This document shows positions 1 to 8,262 of a DNA stretch of 64,000 bases, piece after piece; the first letter of the stretch is position 1, and each line of letters begins with the position of its first letter. The position numbers and the translations under genes were made by a program. The stretch lies in contig CANKLE010000002.1 of assembly GCA_947483075.1 (NCBI GenBank), positions 124,001 to 188,000 on the forward strand, read 5' to 3'. Below the pieces are notes generated by a model that saw nothing but the letters and a program-made list of their open reading frames with translations, ran no database searches and was not told where the DNA came from. Source of the DNA: Flavobacteriaceae bacterium. GTDB lineage: Bacteria > Bacteroidota > Bacteroidia > Flavobacteriales > Flavobacteriaceae.

Positions 1-35
1 CCATGGAAGTCGATTATATTAGAGTTTATCAATAA
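1..35 (+). CDS. C-terminal end of a GH16 family glucanase (partial)
   Basis: Only the last ten codons lie in the window, reading MEVDYIRVYQ then TAA. The complete GH16 enzyme at 2377-3147 ends YLDYIKVYQ, the closing beta-strand of GH16 laminarinases, so the fragment is probably the end of a second GH16 or another beta-jelly-roll glucanase. Its stop lies 50 nt before the GH3 gene, in the same direction, which fits one beta-glucan utilization operon. The assignment rests on a short motif only. Confidence 0.55.
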   Translation, partial: MEVDYIRVYQ

Positions 36-85
36 ATAAAAACAAGCTAGAGTAACAAATTGATGTTGTAACCACCAGTATAGGG

Positions 86-2377
86 ATGATTCAAAAATTG
101 TTTAGTATAATGTCGTTCGTGCTTGTCGTGCTTTGCAGTTGCAGTGCGCCTAAACCAGTAGCGCAAAGTAAACCTAAATCGACTATTGATGTTAAAGTAG
201 ATTCTATTTTACATCTCATGACATTAGAAGAAAAAGTAGGTCAACTGAACCAATACAATGGATTTTGGGATCTTACCGGACCTTCTCCTCTTGAAGGTCA
301 AGCCGCATTAAAATATGAGCATTTACGCAAAGGTTGGGTGGGTTCTATGCTCAACATCAAAGGTGCCGAAAATGTGCGTAAAATACAAAAATTGGCCGTC
401 GAGGGTTCTCGACTTCATATTCCTTTATTATTTGGATTTGATGTAATACATGGCTACAAAACCATTAGCCCAATTCCGCTGGCAGAAGCGGCGAGTTGGG
501 ATATGGAGGCCATCCAAAAATCAGCGGCAATTGCTGCCGAAGAATCGGCTGCTGTGGGAATCAACTGGACATTCGCCCCTATGGTCGATGTGTCGCGTGA
601 TCCCAGATGGGGAAGAGTAATGGAAGGTGCAGGAGAAGATCCGTACTTGGGCAGTAAAATTGCCGAAGCACGTGTACACGGATTTCAAGGCGCCAATTTT
701 GATTCTAATAAAACCATTTTAGCCTGTGCCAAACATTTTGCAGGCTATGCATTTGCCGAAGCAGGACGTGATTACAATACGGTAGATGTTTCGGAAACGG
801 TATTGCAAAATGTGATTTTCCCACCATTTAAAGCTGCAGTCAATGCGGGTGTTCGCACTTTCATGAATTCATTTAATGAGTTGAATGGAGTTCCAGCTAC
901 AGCCAGTAGCTATTTGCAGCGCAACCTTTTAAAAGGCGATTGGAATTTCAAAGGCTTTGTGGTTTCAGACTGGGGATCTGTGCGTGAAATGATCACACAT
1001 GGGTATGTAGCTGACGAAAAAGCAGCGGCCTTAGCGGCCATTCAAGGCGGTTCAGACATGGACATGGAATCCTATATTTATGTTGCCCAATTGGCTCAAC
1101 TGGTGCGCGAAGGCAAAGTGCAAGAATCGCTCATTGACGATGCAGCAGCTCGTATCCTTCGAATCAAATTTGAAATGGGACTATTTGATAATCCCTACAA
1201 ATATTGTGACGAAGCCTACGAAAAAGCCACAGTAGGCAAACCCGCGTTTCAAGAAGGCGTGTTGGATGTAGCCAAAAAATCTATAGTATTGTTAAAAAAC
1301 GACAAGGAGTTGTTGCCTTTGCCCAAGACAGGCAAGCGTATTGCAGTTATTGGCTCCTTGGCCAACGACAAAACAAGTCCATTAGGCAGCTGGCGAATTG
1401 CAGCAGATGAAAACACTGCCATTTCTGTATTAGAAGGATTAAAAGCCTATCCAGGGAATCAAATCGCCTATGCCAAAGGAGCAGAGGTTGCGTATGGTAA
1501 AATAGAATTTGGTTCAGAAACCAAGATCAACGAAACCGACAAATCTGGATTTTCCGAAGCCATTCTTTTGGCAAAGCAGTCGGATATTGTAATCATGGTG
1601 CTTGGCGAACACGGTTTGCAAACGGGTGAAGGTCGTTCGCGAGCCAATTTGGATTTGCCTGGAGTGCAACAAGAATTGTTGGAATCCGTATATCAAGTGA
1701 ACCCCAATATTGTATTGGTGTTGCAAAATGGTCGTCCCTTAGTAATTCCATGGGCCGTCGAAAATATTCCGGCTATAGTTGAAGCCTGGCAATTGGGAAC
1801 CCAAAGTGGCAATGCCCTTGCACAGGTGTTGTATGGCGATTACAATCCGAGTGGAAAACTGCCAATGACTTTCCCCAGAAGTATTGGTCAAATCCCAATG
1901 TATTATTACCGCAAAAATACCGGAAGACCTTCTACCGGCGATCCAAACAGTGTATTTTGGTCGCATTATATGGACGAGAAAAACACACCACAATTTCCTT
2001 TTGGTTTTGGGTTGAGTTATGCCAAATTTGAATACACGGCTGTCGCTGTAAATCAAAAATCGTTTACTAAAAACGGTTCAATTACGGCTTCTGTTACTGT
2101 AAAGAATATTAGTAATCGAGTAGGAAAAGAAGTAGTACAGCTCTATATACAAGATCTTGTAGGAAGCACCACCCGTCCTATAAAAGAACTAAAAGGTTTT
2201 GAACTCCTAGAATTGCAACCCAATGAGAGCAAACAAGTAACTTTTACCATTGATGAAAAAATGTTGGAGTTCTTTACTGCAAATAGAAAATGGGAAGCAG
2301 AATCGGGTGAATTTAAAGTCTATATAGGCACAAATTCAGCCGATACCCAAGATACATCCTTTCAGTATACAAACTAA
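86..2377 (+). CDS. bglX: GH3 family beta-glucosidase, lipoprotein (BglX-like)
   Basis: A 763-aa glycoside hydrolase of family 3 that would release glucose from the non-reducing ends of beta-glucan oligosaccharides in the periplasm or at the outer membrane. The N-terminus is a lipoprotein signal with a lipobox-like LCSC (Cys19). The GH3 N-terminal barrel follows, with the nucleophile Asp295 in KGFVVSDWGS and the substrate-binding KHFAGY near 216-221. Then come the alpha/beta sandwich and a C-terminal fibronectin III-like domain (about 660-755). The length is normal for BglX. It overlaps the following GH16 gene by one base (TAATG), so the two are probably translated together. Linked GH16 and GH3 enzymes suggest laminarin or mixed-linkage glucan as substrate, which is inference. 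Confidence 0.92.
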   Translation: MIQKLFSIMSFVLVVLCSCSAPKPVAQSKPKSTIDVKVDSILHLMTLEEKVGQLNQYNGFWDLTGPSPLEGQAALKYEHLRKGWVGSMLNIKGAENVRKIQKLAVEGSRLHIPLLFGFDVIHGYKTISPIPLAEAASWDMEAIQKSAAIAAEESAAVGINWTFAPMVDVSRDPRWGRVMEGAGEDPYLGSKIAEARVHGFQGANFDSNKTILACAKHFAGYAFAEAGRDYNTVDVSETVLQNVIFPPFKAAVNAGVRTFMNSFNELNGVPATASSYLQRNLLKGDWNFKGFVVSDWGSVREMITHGYVADEKAAALAAIQGGSDMDMESYIYVAQLAQLVREGKVQESLIDDAAARILRIKFEMGLFDNPYKYCDEAYEKATVGKPAFQEGVLDVAKKSIVLLKNDKELLPLPKTGKRIAVIGSLANDKTSPLGSWRIAADENTAISVLEGLKAYPGNQIAYAKGAEVAYGKIEFGSETKINETDKSGFSEAILLAKQSDIVIMVLGEHGLQTGEGRSRANLDLPGVQQELLESVYQVNPNIVLVLQNGRPLVIPWAVENIPAIVEAWQLGTQSGNALAQVLYGDYNPSGKLPMTFPRSIGQIPMYYYRKNTGRPSTGDPNSVFWSHYMDEKNTPQFPFGFGLSYAKFEYTAVAVNQKSFTKNGSITASVTVKNISNRVGKEVVQLYIQDLVGSTTRPIKELKGFELLELQPNESKQVTFTIDEKMLEFFTANRKWEAESGEFKVYIGTNSADTQDTSFQYTN

Positions 2378-3147
2378 TGAGAATTCAATTTTACAGTTTA
2401 ACCCTAGTTTTATTAGTTGGTATTGGCTCATTGGCCCAAACGACCAAACGAGAATTGGTATGGGAAGAGAACTTTTCAAAACCAAGTTTAAATTCTTCGG
2501 TTTGGAACTTTGAATTGGGGAACGGTTGCCCAAATTTATGCGGATGGGGCAACGAAGAGCGACAAGAATACACCAGCACAAACCATGAGCTAATCGACGG
2601 AAAACTGGTTATTCATGCACAAAAAGAAGGCGATCGGTATACTTCTACTCGAATTACAACAGCCGGAAAAAAGGAGTTTCAGTACGGTCGCATCGAAGCC
2701 CGTGCCAAACTGCCCGTTGGTCAAGGAATTTGGCCTGCTTTTTGGATGCTGGGATCAAATATCAAACAAGTGGGTTGGCCTAAATGTGGAGAAATTGATA
2801 TTTTAGAATACATCGGGAAATCCCCACAACAGCTTTACACCTCTCTACACACCCAAGAAAGTCACGGAGAGACCATCAATACCAAAAAGACTACAATTCC
2901 AAAATTAGAAGAGGGGTATCATGAATATGCCATGGAGTGGGATGCACAAAAAATCGCTTTTTATATAGACAATTTACAAGTCTATGTTTACCAACCGGCC
3001 GTTCAAAATGAAAACAATTGGCCATTTGCACAGCCATTTTATATTATTGTAAACCTGGCTATTGGCGGAAAATTTGGCGGTCCTGAAGTGGACGATACGA
3101 TATTCCCTCAAAATTTCTACCTAGACTACATCAAAGTTTACCAATAA
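2377..3147 (+). CDS. GH16 family endo-beta-glucanase (laminarinase-like)
   Basis: A 256-aa secreted endo-glucanase. A signal peptide (MRIQFYSLTLVLLVGIGSLA) leads into one GH16 beta-jelly-roll domain. The catalytic motif GEIDILEYIG supplies nucleophile Glu139 and acid/base Glu144, and the inserted Ile between D and L-E is the beta-bulge form typical of laminarinases rather than lichenases. The domain closes with YLDYIKVYQ. There is no T9SS sorting domain, so the enzyme is expected to be periplasmic. The start overlaps the GH3 stop by one base. Endo-cleavage here and exo-cleavage by the GH3 enzyme would act in sequence on beta-1,3-glucan. Confidence 0.9.
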   Translation: MRIQFYSLTLVLLVGIGSLAQTTKRELVWEENFSKPSLNSSVWNFELGNGCPNLCGWGNEERQEYTSTNHELIDGKLVIHAQKEGDRYTSTRITTAGKKEFQYGRIEARAKLPVGQGIWPAFWMLGSNIKQVGWPKCGEIDILEYIGKSPQQLYTSLHTQESHGETINTKKTTIPKLEEGYHEYAMEWDAQKIAFYIDNLQVYVYQPAVQNENNWPFAQPFYIIVNLAIGGKFGGPEVDDTIFPQNFYLDYIKVYQ

Positions 3148-3277
3148 TCAGAACTCTACTGCAGGTGCAACACCCTGTTTCTGTTTGGTGATTACGCAAC
3201 AAAAAACTTAAATAAATAGGAATATATATTGTATTAGTGTTAAAAAAATAAATTATCTTTAAATTTTCAATAAATAG

Positions 3278-3309
3278 TTGGATAATCCTATTTTAATATG
3301 CTATTTTTG
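3278..3309 (+). promoter_or_regulatory. Flavobacterial promoter for the sigma factor gene
   Basis: TTG at 3278-3280 and TATTTTTG at 3302-3309 are separated by 21 nt, matching the Bacteroidetes consensus TTG-N17-23-TAnnTTTG. This predicts a leader of about 85 nt before the ATG at 3402. It is one of the best promoter matches in the window. The surrounding gap 3148-3401 is AT-rich and shows no further gene. Confidence 0.6.
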
Positions 3310-3401
3310 AATCAATAATTCTAAACACACATTTGCCTATACCCGAAAATTACTTTTACACCGATTTGATTCGTATTTAATTCAACTTAAAAAGTAATTT
3401 T

Positions 3402-3986
3402 ATGGCTAATGTTCACACCTCCGATGCATTATTGGTTAAAAATTATATAGCAGGCGACGAGAACGCCTTGACTGTATTAATTAACCGTCACCAGTCCAAA
3501 TTATTTGGGTTTATTTACTCAAAAGTGTCCGATCGAGATATCGCCAACGATATTTTTCAAGATACCTTTATCAAAGTAATTAAAACGCTTAAATCTAATT
3601 CGTACAACGAAGAAGGTAAATTTTTGCCTTGGGTGATGCGAATTGCACACAATTTGATTATCGATCACTTTAGACGAAATAAAAAGATGCCACTTTTTCG
3701 TGAAACCGAGGAGTTTTCTATTTTTTCGATCATGTCTGATCAATCGTTGACAATCGAAAATCAGCTCATTACAGAACAAGTAGAAAAAGACTTGAAACGA
3801 ATTATAGAAGAATTGCCAGAGGACCAACGCGAAGTAGTCATGATGCGCATGTACCAAGACTTAAGCTTCAAGGAAATAGCTGAATTAACCGGCGTAAGCA
3901 TCAATACTGCCTTAGGAAGAATGCGTTATGCCTTGTTAAATATGCGTAAAGTAATCGATAAGCATAAAATTATTTTAACCAATTGA
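3402..3986 (+). CDS. RNA polymerase sigma-70 family (ECF-type) sigma factor
   Basis: A 194-aa sigma factor with region 2 (about 25-95, including NDIFQDTFIKV and the -10 recognition part WVMRIAHNLIIDHFRR) and region 4 (about 130-185, helix-turn-helix LSFKEIAELTGVSINTALGRMRYAL). It would direct core RNA polymerase to a specific promoter set. No anti-sigma gene lies beside it, unlike the second ECF gene at 57368. It has its own promoter and is followed by a 47-aa ORF and a strong terminator, so the two form one short transcript. The target genes cannot be told from the sequence. Confidence 0.9.
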   Translation: MANVHTSDALLVKNYIAGDENALTVLINRHQSKLFGFIYSKVSDRDIANDIFQDTFIKVIKTLKSNSYNEEGKFLPWVMRIAHNLIIDHFRRNKKMPLFRETEEFSIFSIMSDQSLTIENQLITEQVEKDLKRIIEELPEDQREVVMMRMYQDLSFKEIAELTGVSINTALGRMRYALLNMRKVIDKHKIILTN

Positions 3987-4039
3987 TACTTTACTGTAAA
4001 ATTTGTCGTTGTACTACTATATCAAATTAATTGTAGTCT

Positions 4040-4183
4040 ATGGCAAAAATTTACTCTAAAAAAATGCGTGCAGCAATCCCTATGAAACCCAAAAAAGAAA
4101 CAATTTCTTTTTTATTGAACTACTCCAAAGCACTGAGCTTTATGCAGGTAGGAAAACAAAGCTTCGAATTGATTGCCAATTAA
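4040..4183 (+). CDS. Small basic conserved-looking protein (47 aa) behind the sigma factor
   Basis: An ORF too short for the track: ATG at 4040, TAA at 4181-4183, beginning MAKIYSKKMRAAIPMKPKKE and ending KQSFELIAN. It is rich in Lys/Arg in its first half and has a hydrophobic stretch (TISFLLNYSKALSFM). It starts 54 nt after the sigma factor stop and ends just before a rho-independent terminator, so it is placed as the last gene of that transcript. I believe similar short ORFs follow this sigma factor in other flavobacteria but cannot verify this. No function is recognised. Confidence 0.6.
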   Translation: MAKIYSKKMRAAIPMKPKKETISFLLNYSKALSFMQVGKQSFELIAN

Positions 4184-4189
4184 CGCCAC

Positions 4190-4219
4190 ACATCCCGGTA
4201 TTTATCGGGATGTTTTTTT
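4190..4219 (+). terminator. Rho-independent terminator of the sigma factor transcript
   Basis: The stem ACATCCCG / CGGGATGT encloses an 8-nt loop and is followed by seven T on the plus strand. The right arm lies inside the last codons and stop of the converging nth gene (stop at 4202-4204). No T-run follows on the minus strand, so it probably works only for the plus-strand transcript. Confidence 0.75.
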
Positions 4220-4861
4220 ATGATACGTATCCAAAACCGATTTTCTCCCTACCGTCTGGGTGATCAGGTCTTTATTTAAATCCCAGCCTCTTGCTTGACA
4301 ATATTCTCGCCCGTACCAGATAATTTGCAAATGCAATTCGTTCCAAAGCGCTTTTGGAAACAAGCGTTTGGCGTCTTTCTCGGTTTGTACCACATTACTT
4401 CCGTCAGAAAGGTTCCAGCGGTACAATAACCGATGTATGTGCGTATCAACTGGAAAAGCGGGAACACCAAAAGCCTGTGAAATTACCACACTTGCCGTTT
4501 TATGTCCTACGGCTGGTAAGGCTTCTAAGTCTTCAAAATTGGCGGGTACTTGGCCTTGGTGTTTGTCAATTAGGATGTGTGATAAACCATAAATTCCTTT
4601 TGATTTCATAGGAGATAATCCACAGGGCCGAATGATTTGTTGAATTTCTTCGACACTCAATTTAATCATAGCATAAGGATTATCGGCTTTGGCAAACAGC
4701 AGGGGAGTTATTTTATTCACTCGAACATCAGTGCATTGTGCCGACAATAAAACCGCGATCAATAAGGTGTAAGGGTCTTTGTGATCTAACGGAATCGGGA
4801 TGGTGGGGTAGTATTCTTTTAACGTATTTATAACAAATGTTACCCGTTCGGCTTTGGTCAT
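4202..4861 (-). CDS. nth: Endonuclease III-like DNA glycosylase lacking the Fe-S cluster
   Basis: A 219-aa helix-hairpin-helix DNA glycosylase/AP lyase for base excision repair of oxidised pyrimidines. The HhH motif is LEALPAVGHKTASVV, with the catalytic Lys in GHKTA, and the catalytic Asp is in FPVDTHIHR. LLSAQCTD near the N-terminus is the classical Nth helix. Canonical Nth ends in C-x6-C-x2-C-x5-C binding a 4Fe-4S cluster. Here the region reads GREYCQARGWDLNKDLITQT and only one cysteine remains, so no cluster can form in the usual way. Activity is still plausible, since both catalytic residues are present. The gene is divergent from bcp, and its tail overlaps a terminator belonging to the opposite strand. 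Confidence 0.88.
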   Translation of the reverse strand: MTKAERVTFVINTLKEYYPTIPIPLDHKDPYTLLIAVLLSAQCTDVRVNKITPLLFAKADNPYAMIKLSVEEIQQIIRPCGLSPMKSKGIYGLSHILIDKHQGQVPANFEDLEALPAVGHKTASVVISQAFGVPAFPVDTHIHRLLYRWNLSDGSNVVQTEKDAKRLFPKALWNELHLQIIWYGREYCQARGWDLNKDLITQTVGRKSVLDTYHKKTSR

Positions 4862-4942
4862 TTTTGTATTTTTAGTTGCGTAAAATTAACGTATTTGCAA
4901 AGTGTGACGAAGTATTAATTTATCAAATTTATAAATCATAGT

Positions 4943-5395
4943 ATGACAACATTACAAAAAGGAGATCAGGCTCCTTCATTTTCAGGATTAGATCAAGACG
5001 GAAACGCACATCGTTTGTCTGATTATGCAGGACAAAAATTGATTGTATTTTTCTACCCAAAAGCCAATACGCCGGGTTGCACTGCCGAAGCTTGTGACCT
5101 GCGGGACCACTACGAAACATTTAAGGCCCAAAATTATGCTTTATTGGGCGTAAGCGCCGATAATGCAAAAGCCCAGTCTAGTTTTAGAAACAAATTTCAG
5201 TTTCCGTTTCCCTTATTGGCTGATGAGGATAAATCTGTGATTCAGGCATTTGGAGTTTGGGGTCCCAAAAAATTCATGGGGAAAGAATACGATGGCATTC
5301 ACAGAACCACTTTTGTGATTGACGAACACGGAATTATAGCAGAGGTGATCACCGAGGTAAAAACCAAAGAACACGCCAATCAACTCTTAAAATAA
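4943..5395 (+). CDS. bcp: Thioredoxin-dependent thiol peroxidase (Bcp/PrxQ)
   Basis: A 150-aa cytoplasmic peroxiredoxin that reduces H2O2 and organic hydroperoxides with thioredoxin. The thioredoxin fold begins GDQAPSFSGLDQDG. The peroxidatic and resolving cysteines are in PGCTAEACDLRD (CTxxxC spacing, as in PrxQ). The FFYPKANTPGCT block is the family signature and the length is usual. It is divergent from nth, with about 80 nt between the two starts, and ends at a bidirectional terminator. Confidence 0.94.
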   Translation: MTTLQKGDQAPSFSGLDQDGNAHRLSDYAGQKLIVFFYPKANTPGCTAEACDLRDHYETFKAQNYALLGVSADNAKAQSSFRNKFQFPFPLLADEDKSVIQAFGVWGPKKFMGKEYDGIHRTTFVIDEHGIIAEVITEVKTKEHANQLLK

Positions 5396-5396
5396 T

Positions 5397-5427
5397 AAAA
5401 AAGCCAAGCATTAACTTGGCTTTTTTT
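5397..5427. terminator. Bidirectional rho-independent terminator between convergent genes
   Basis: The stem AAGCCAAG / CTTGGCTT has a 6-nt loop (CATTAA), with an A-run before and a T-run after it. It lies just after the bcp stop and 12 nt from the minus-strand stop at 5439, so it can end both transcripts. Confidence 0.8.
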
Positions 5428-5438
5428 AGTGTTTATTT

Positions 5439-6902
5439 TTAGTTTTTTTCGTGTGCAAAATGGGTGGGATTATACCCAAACAAATGGTCTTTTTTGATTA
5501 ATTCGGCAATTCCTTTGGGCAGCATGCTCTCCCAACCACTTTCTCCTTTGCCAATCATTTTTAATACTTCACGAGATACAATTTTTAAATTGTCCTTGTC
5601 AAAATCTTCAATATCAACTACTTTGCCATTAAACTTGAAGAATTTATACAACTCTTTCATACGAGGATGCACCTTTAGGTTTTCAGAGTTAATGATAGTA
5701 GTACCATCTTCATCGAGCATAGGGTATAAAAATACTTTCAAATCGCGGTAGAATAATTTACCAAACGCTTCAAGTATTCCACCACTTAAATGACGGTAGT
5801 ATTTTTCGTCAAAAATATCAACTAAGTTGTTCACGCCCATCGCCAATCCCATGCGCGCTTTGGTGTAATTAGAGAAATATTCAACTACTTTGTAATACTC
5901 TTGAAAATTAGAAATCATTACCGTTTGTCCTAACGAGCACAATAATTCGGCACGGTCCATAAAGTCACGTTCATCAATTTCGCCTTCTGAGCGCAAGTTA
6001 GATAAGGTAATTTCAAATACCACTAAGGTATTCTCTTCGTCTACTTTGTTTTCTTGCAAAAACATTTTAAAAGAGTTGTTGTACATGTCCATGTTTACCG
6101 AAGTAACAGGGCGGAAACTTCCGCGCAAAGCCAGGATATTTTTCTTGTACAAGATAGAAGCGGGTAAAATATTATTGCCTTCGGGATTAAACATCACCGC
6201 ATCAGTCATTCCATTTTTTACCAACTGCAAACTGATTAATCGGTTGTCTACCTCGGCAAAACGCGGACCAGAAAAATTTATCGTATCGATCTCCAATTGG
6301 TCTTTGTCGAGGTGATCGTATAAATAACGCAACAATTTTTTAGGATCATTGTATTTGTAATAGGCCCCGTAAATTAAATTTACGCCTAAGATGCCTAAGG
6401 TTTCTTGTTGCAGTTTTGCATCTGTTTCTTTAAATCGGATGTGTAAAATAATTTCGTTATAGCCTTCGTCTGGTTCGATTTGGTATTTAATTCCTACCCA
6501 ACCGTGGCCTTTAAATTGCTTGGCAAAGTCTATAGTAGCAACTGTATTAGCGTAACTGAAAAACATTTTATTCGGATGTTTTTCTCGGCTCAATCTACTT
6601 TCTATCAAATCAACTTCGTGGGTAAGCATTTTTTTAAGTCGACTTTCGGTTACATACCGGCCATCACTTTCTATGCCGTAAATGGCATCACTAAAGTCTT
6701 TGTCATAAGCAGACATGGCTTTGGCAATAGTGCCCGAAGATCCACCTGATCTAAAAAAGTGCCGAACCGTTTCTTGTCCTGCGCCAATTTCTGCAAATGT
6801 GCCGTAAATGTTTTCGTTGAGATTAATGCGAAGCGCCTTGTCCTTAATCGAGGGAATTTGTTCGATTTCTTTGTCGCCTTTTAATTTTATTTCGGTGCTC
6901 AT
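5439..6902 (-). CDS. Conserved cytosolic protein of unknown function (487 aa)
   Basis: There is no signal peptide or membrane segment. The protein begins MSTEIKLKGDKEIEQIPSIK and contains a glycine/serine-rich stretch, HFFRSGGSSGTIAKAMSAYD, near residue 50. The rest looks like mixed alpha/beta with many charged residues. I recognise it as a protein widely conserved in Bacteroidetes. Database labels such as nicotinate-nucleotide adenylyltransferase or TonB-dependent receptor have, as I recall, been attached to it, but I see neither the adenylyltransferase GxFDPxHxGH motif nor any TonB-receptor feature. It is monocistronic, ending at a shared terminator and divergent from the MBL-fold gene. Function unknown. 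Confidence 0.75.
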   Translation of the reverse strand: MSTEIKLKGDKEIEQIPSIKDKALRINLNENIYGTFAEIGAGQETVRHFFRSGGSSGTIAKAMSAYDKDFSDAIYGIESDGRYVTESRLKKMLTHEVDLIESRLSREKHPNKMFFSYANTVATIDFAKQFKGHGWVGIKYQIEPDEGYNEIILHIRFKETDAKLQQETLGILGVNLIYGAYYKYNDPKKLLRYLYDHLDKDQLEIDTINFSGPRFAEVDNRLISLQLVKNGMTDAVMFNPEGNNILPASILYKKNILALRGSFRPVTSVNMDMYNNSFKMFLQENKVDEENTLVVFEITLSNLRSEGEIDERDFMDRAELLCSLGQTVMISNFQEYYKVVEYFSNYTKARMGLAMGVNNLVDIFDEKYYRHLSGGILEAFGKLFYRDLKVFLYPMLDEDGTTIINSENLKVHPRMKELYKFFKFNGKVVDIEDFDKDNLKIVSREVLKMIGKGESGWESMLPKGIAELIKKDHLFGYNPTHFAHEKN

Positions 6903-6946
6903 TGTTGCTTTTGATAAATCTGCCGCAAAGTTAACAAAATAGCGAG

Positions 6947-6976
6947 TTGGTAAAAGCGAATTAATACTATTTTTGT
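6947..6976 (+). promoter_or_regulatory. Flavobacterial promoter for the MBL-fold gene
   Basis: TTGG at 6947-6950 and TATTTTTG at 6969-6976 are separated by 18 nt. The inferred start of transcription falls only about 8 nt before the TTG start codon at 6991, so the mRNA leader would be very short. On the other strand CAAAGTTA at 6926-6933 (TAACTTTG in reverse) is a candidate -7 box for the divergent gene. Confidence 0.5.
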
Positions 6977-6990
6977 GAAAAGTTTCTCTG

Positions 6991-7755
6991 TTGAAAGTCT
7001 ATTTTTTAGGTACCGGTACTTCTCAAGGAATCCCCGTAATTGGGAGCAATCATCCAGTGTGCTTAAGTGCCGATCCAAAAGACAAGCGTTTGCGTGTCTC
7101 GGTTTGGATTCATTGGGAATCCTATTCGTATGTCATTGATTGCGGACCCGATTTTCGGCAACAAATGTTGGTTTCCAATTGCCCCAAACTCGACGGAATT
7201 GTATATACCCACGAACATTCCGATCATACAGCGGGCCTAGATGACATTCGGCCTTTCAGTTTCAAAACAAATGGAGTTTCAATCTATGCACATCCGCGCG
7301 TATTAGACAACCTGGCCAAACGCTTTGACTACATATTTGCCACCGATGACAAATACCCCGGAGCTCCCTCGGTTATTCCACATCCCATACATCCCAATAC
7401 GGCATTTATGCTGGGCAACAAACAAGTTATACCGATCAATGCCTACCATGCCGGACTACAAGTGTATGGTTTTCGAATAGATCATTTTGCTTACCTCACC
7501 GATGTTAAAACAATAGATCAACAGGAAATAGAAAAATTAAGAGGTCTGCAGGTATTGGTCGTAAATTGTTTGCGGGAAGAATCGCATCATTCGCATTTTA
7601 ATTTGAGCGAGGCTTTACAATTCATCGCCATTGTACAGCCAGAAAAAACTTATTTCACCCACATTAGCCATACATTTGGTTTTCACGAGGCGATACAACA
7701 AAAGTTACCAAAAAACGTTTATGTTGCATACGATAATTTAGAAATCACAATTTAA
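6991..7755 (+). CDS. MBL-fold metallo-hydrolase (PhnP-like)
   Basis: A 254-aa beta-lactamase-fold hydrolase. It opens KVYFLGTGTSQGIPVIG and carries the zinc motif THEHSDHTAGLDDIRP (HxHxDH), a further ligand Asp in YLTDVK, and ITYFTHISHTFG-type histidines at the C-terminus. This is the PhnP/RNase Z-like subfamily of phosphodiesterases. No phn genes are nearby, so the cellular substrate is unknown. The start codon is TTG; no in-frame ATG precedes it and the family N-terminus KVxFLGTG begins right there. It is followed 5 nt later by a membrane protein gene. Confidence 0.88.
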   Translation: MKVYFLGTGTSQGIPVIGSNHPVCLSADPKDKRLRVSVWIHWESYSYVIDCGPDFRQQMLVSNCPKLDGIVYTHEHSDHTAGLDDIRPFSFKTNGVSIYAHPRVLDNLAKRFDYIFATDDKYPGAPSVIPHPIHPNTAFMLGNKQVIPINAYHAGLQVYGFRIDHFAYLTDVKTIDQQEIEKLRGLQVLVVNCLREESHHSHFNLSEALQFIAIVQPEKTYFTHISHTFGFHEAIQQKLPKNVYVAYDNLEITI

Positions 7756-7760
7756 CTCCT

Positions 7761-8261
7761 ATGAAAAAATCCTTCCTTTTGTACGTCACTATTTTTTCGG
7801 TATTAATTACATTGCTTACCTACATGTATTATTCAAAACAGTTAAAAGCATGCCAGGATCAATTGGATAAAGCTTCCAACAGCAGTAAAAAAAGCCTCAG
7901 TGACCTACAAACAGAACTCGCTGACGCCAACTATTTTTCATTAGCCCACGACGACAACGCCCAAAATTATTTTGAAACTACCCAAAACGGCAAGTTTATT
8001 GCCTACGAAAAATTGATTCCTTACGTCACCGAAAAATTACTAGATTACAACCAAGACCCCAAAGGAAATCCCTACACGGGCCAAGACCAAATAGGTGCCC
8101 AAAAATTCATTATCAATAAGGTGAAAATTTTGAACCACCGCTGGATTATTGCCGATTACAACGATGGCGAATATTGGGGAGAAGTATTACTCAAGTATTT
8201 TGTGAATGAAGACCAAAGTATTTCATTCGAGATTATTCAGTCGGTTATATACCAGAAATAA
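7761..8261 (+). CDS. Membrane-anchored protein of unknown function (166 aa)
   Basis: An N-terminal membrane anchor (about residues 5-25, FLLYVTIFSVLITLLTYMYY) is followed by a short charged coiled-coil-like stretch (30-55) and a compact C-terminal domain with many aromatic residues (HRWIIADYNDGEYWGEVLLKYF). It is probably bound to the inner membrane with the domain in the periplasm. It starts 5 nt after the MBL gene and is one base from the next lipoprotein gene, so the three form a transcription unit. I recognise it only as flavobacterial in style. Confidence 0.7.
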   Translation: MKKSFLLYVTIFSVLITLLTYMYYSKQLKACQDQLDKASNSSKKSLSDLQTELADANYFSLAHDDNAQNYFETTQNGKFIAYEKLIPYVTEKLLDYNQDPKGNPYTGQDQIGAQKFIINKVKILNHRWIIADYNDGEYWGEVLLKYFVNEDQSISFEIIQSVIYQK

Positions 8262-8262
8262 G

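Noticed and set aside
4276-4470. Frameshift candidate in nth (64-aa ORF in another frame)
   Set aside because: The full 219-aa frame is uninterrupted and holds both catalytic motifs; the loss of Fe-S cysteines is not due to a frameshift since the C-terminal reading frame continues smoothly to its stop.
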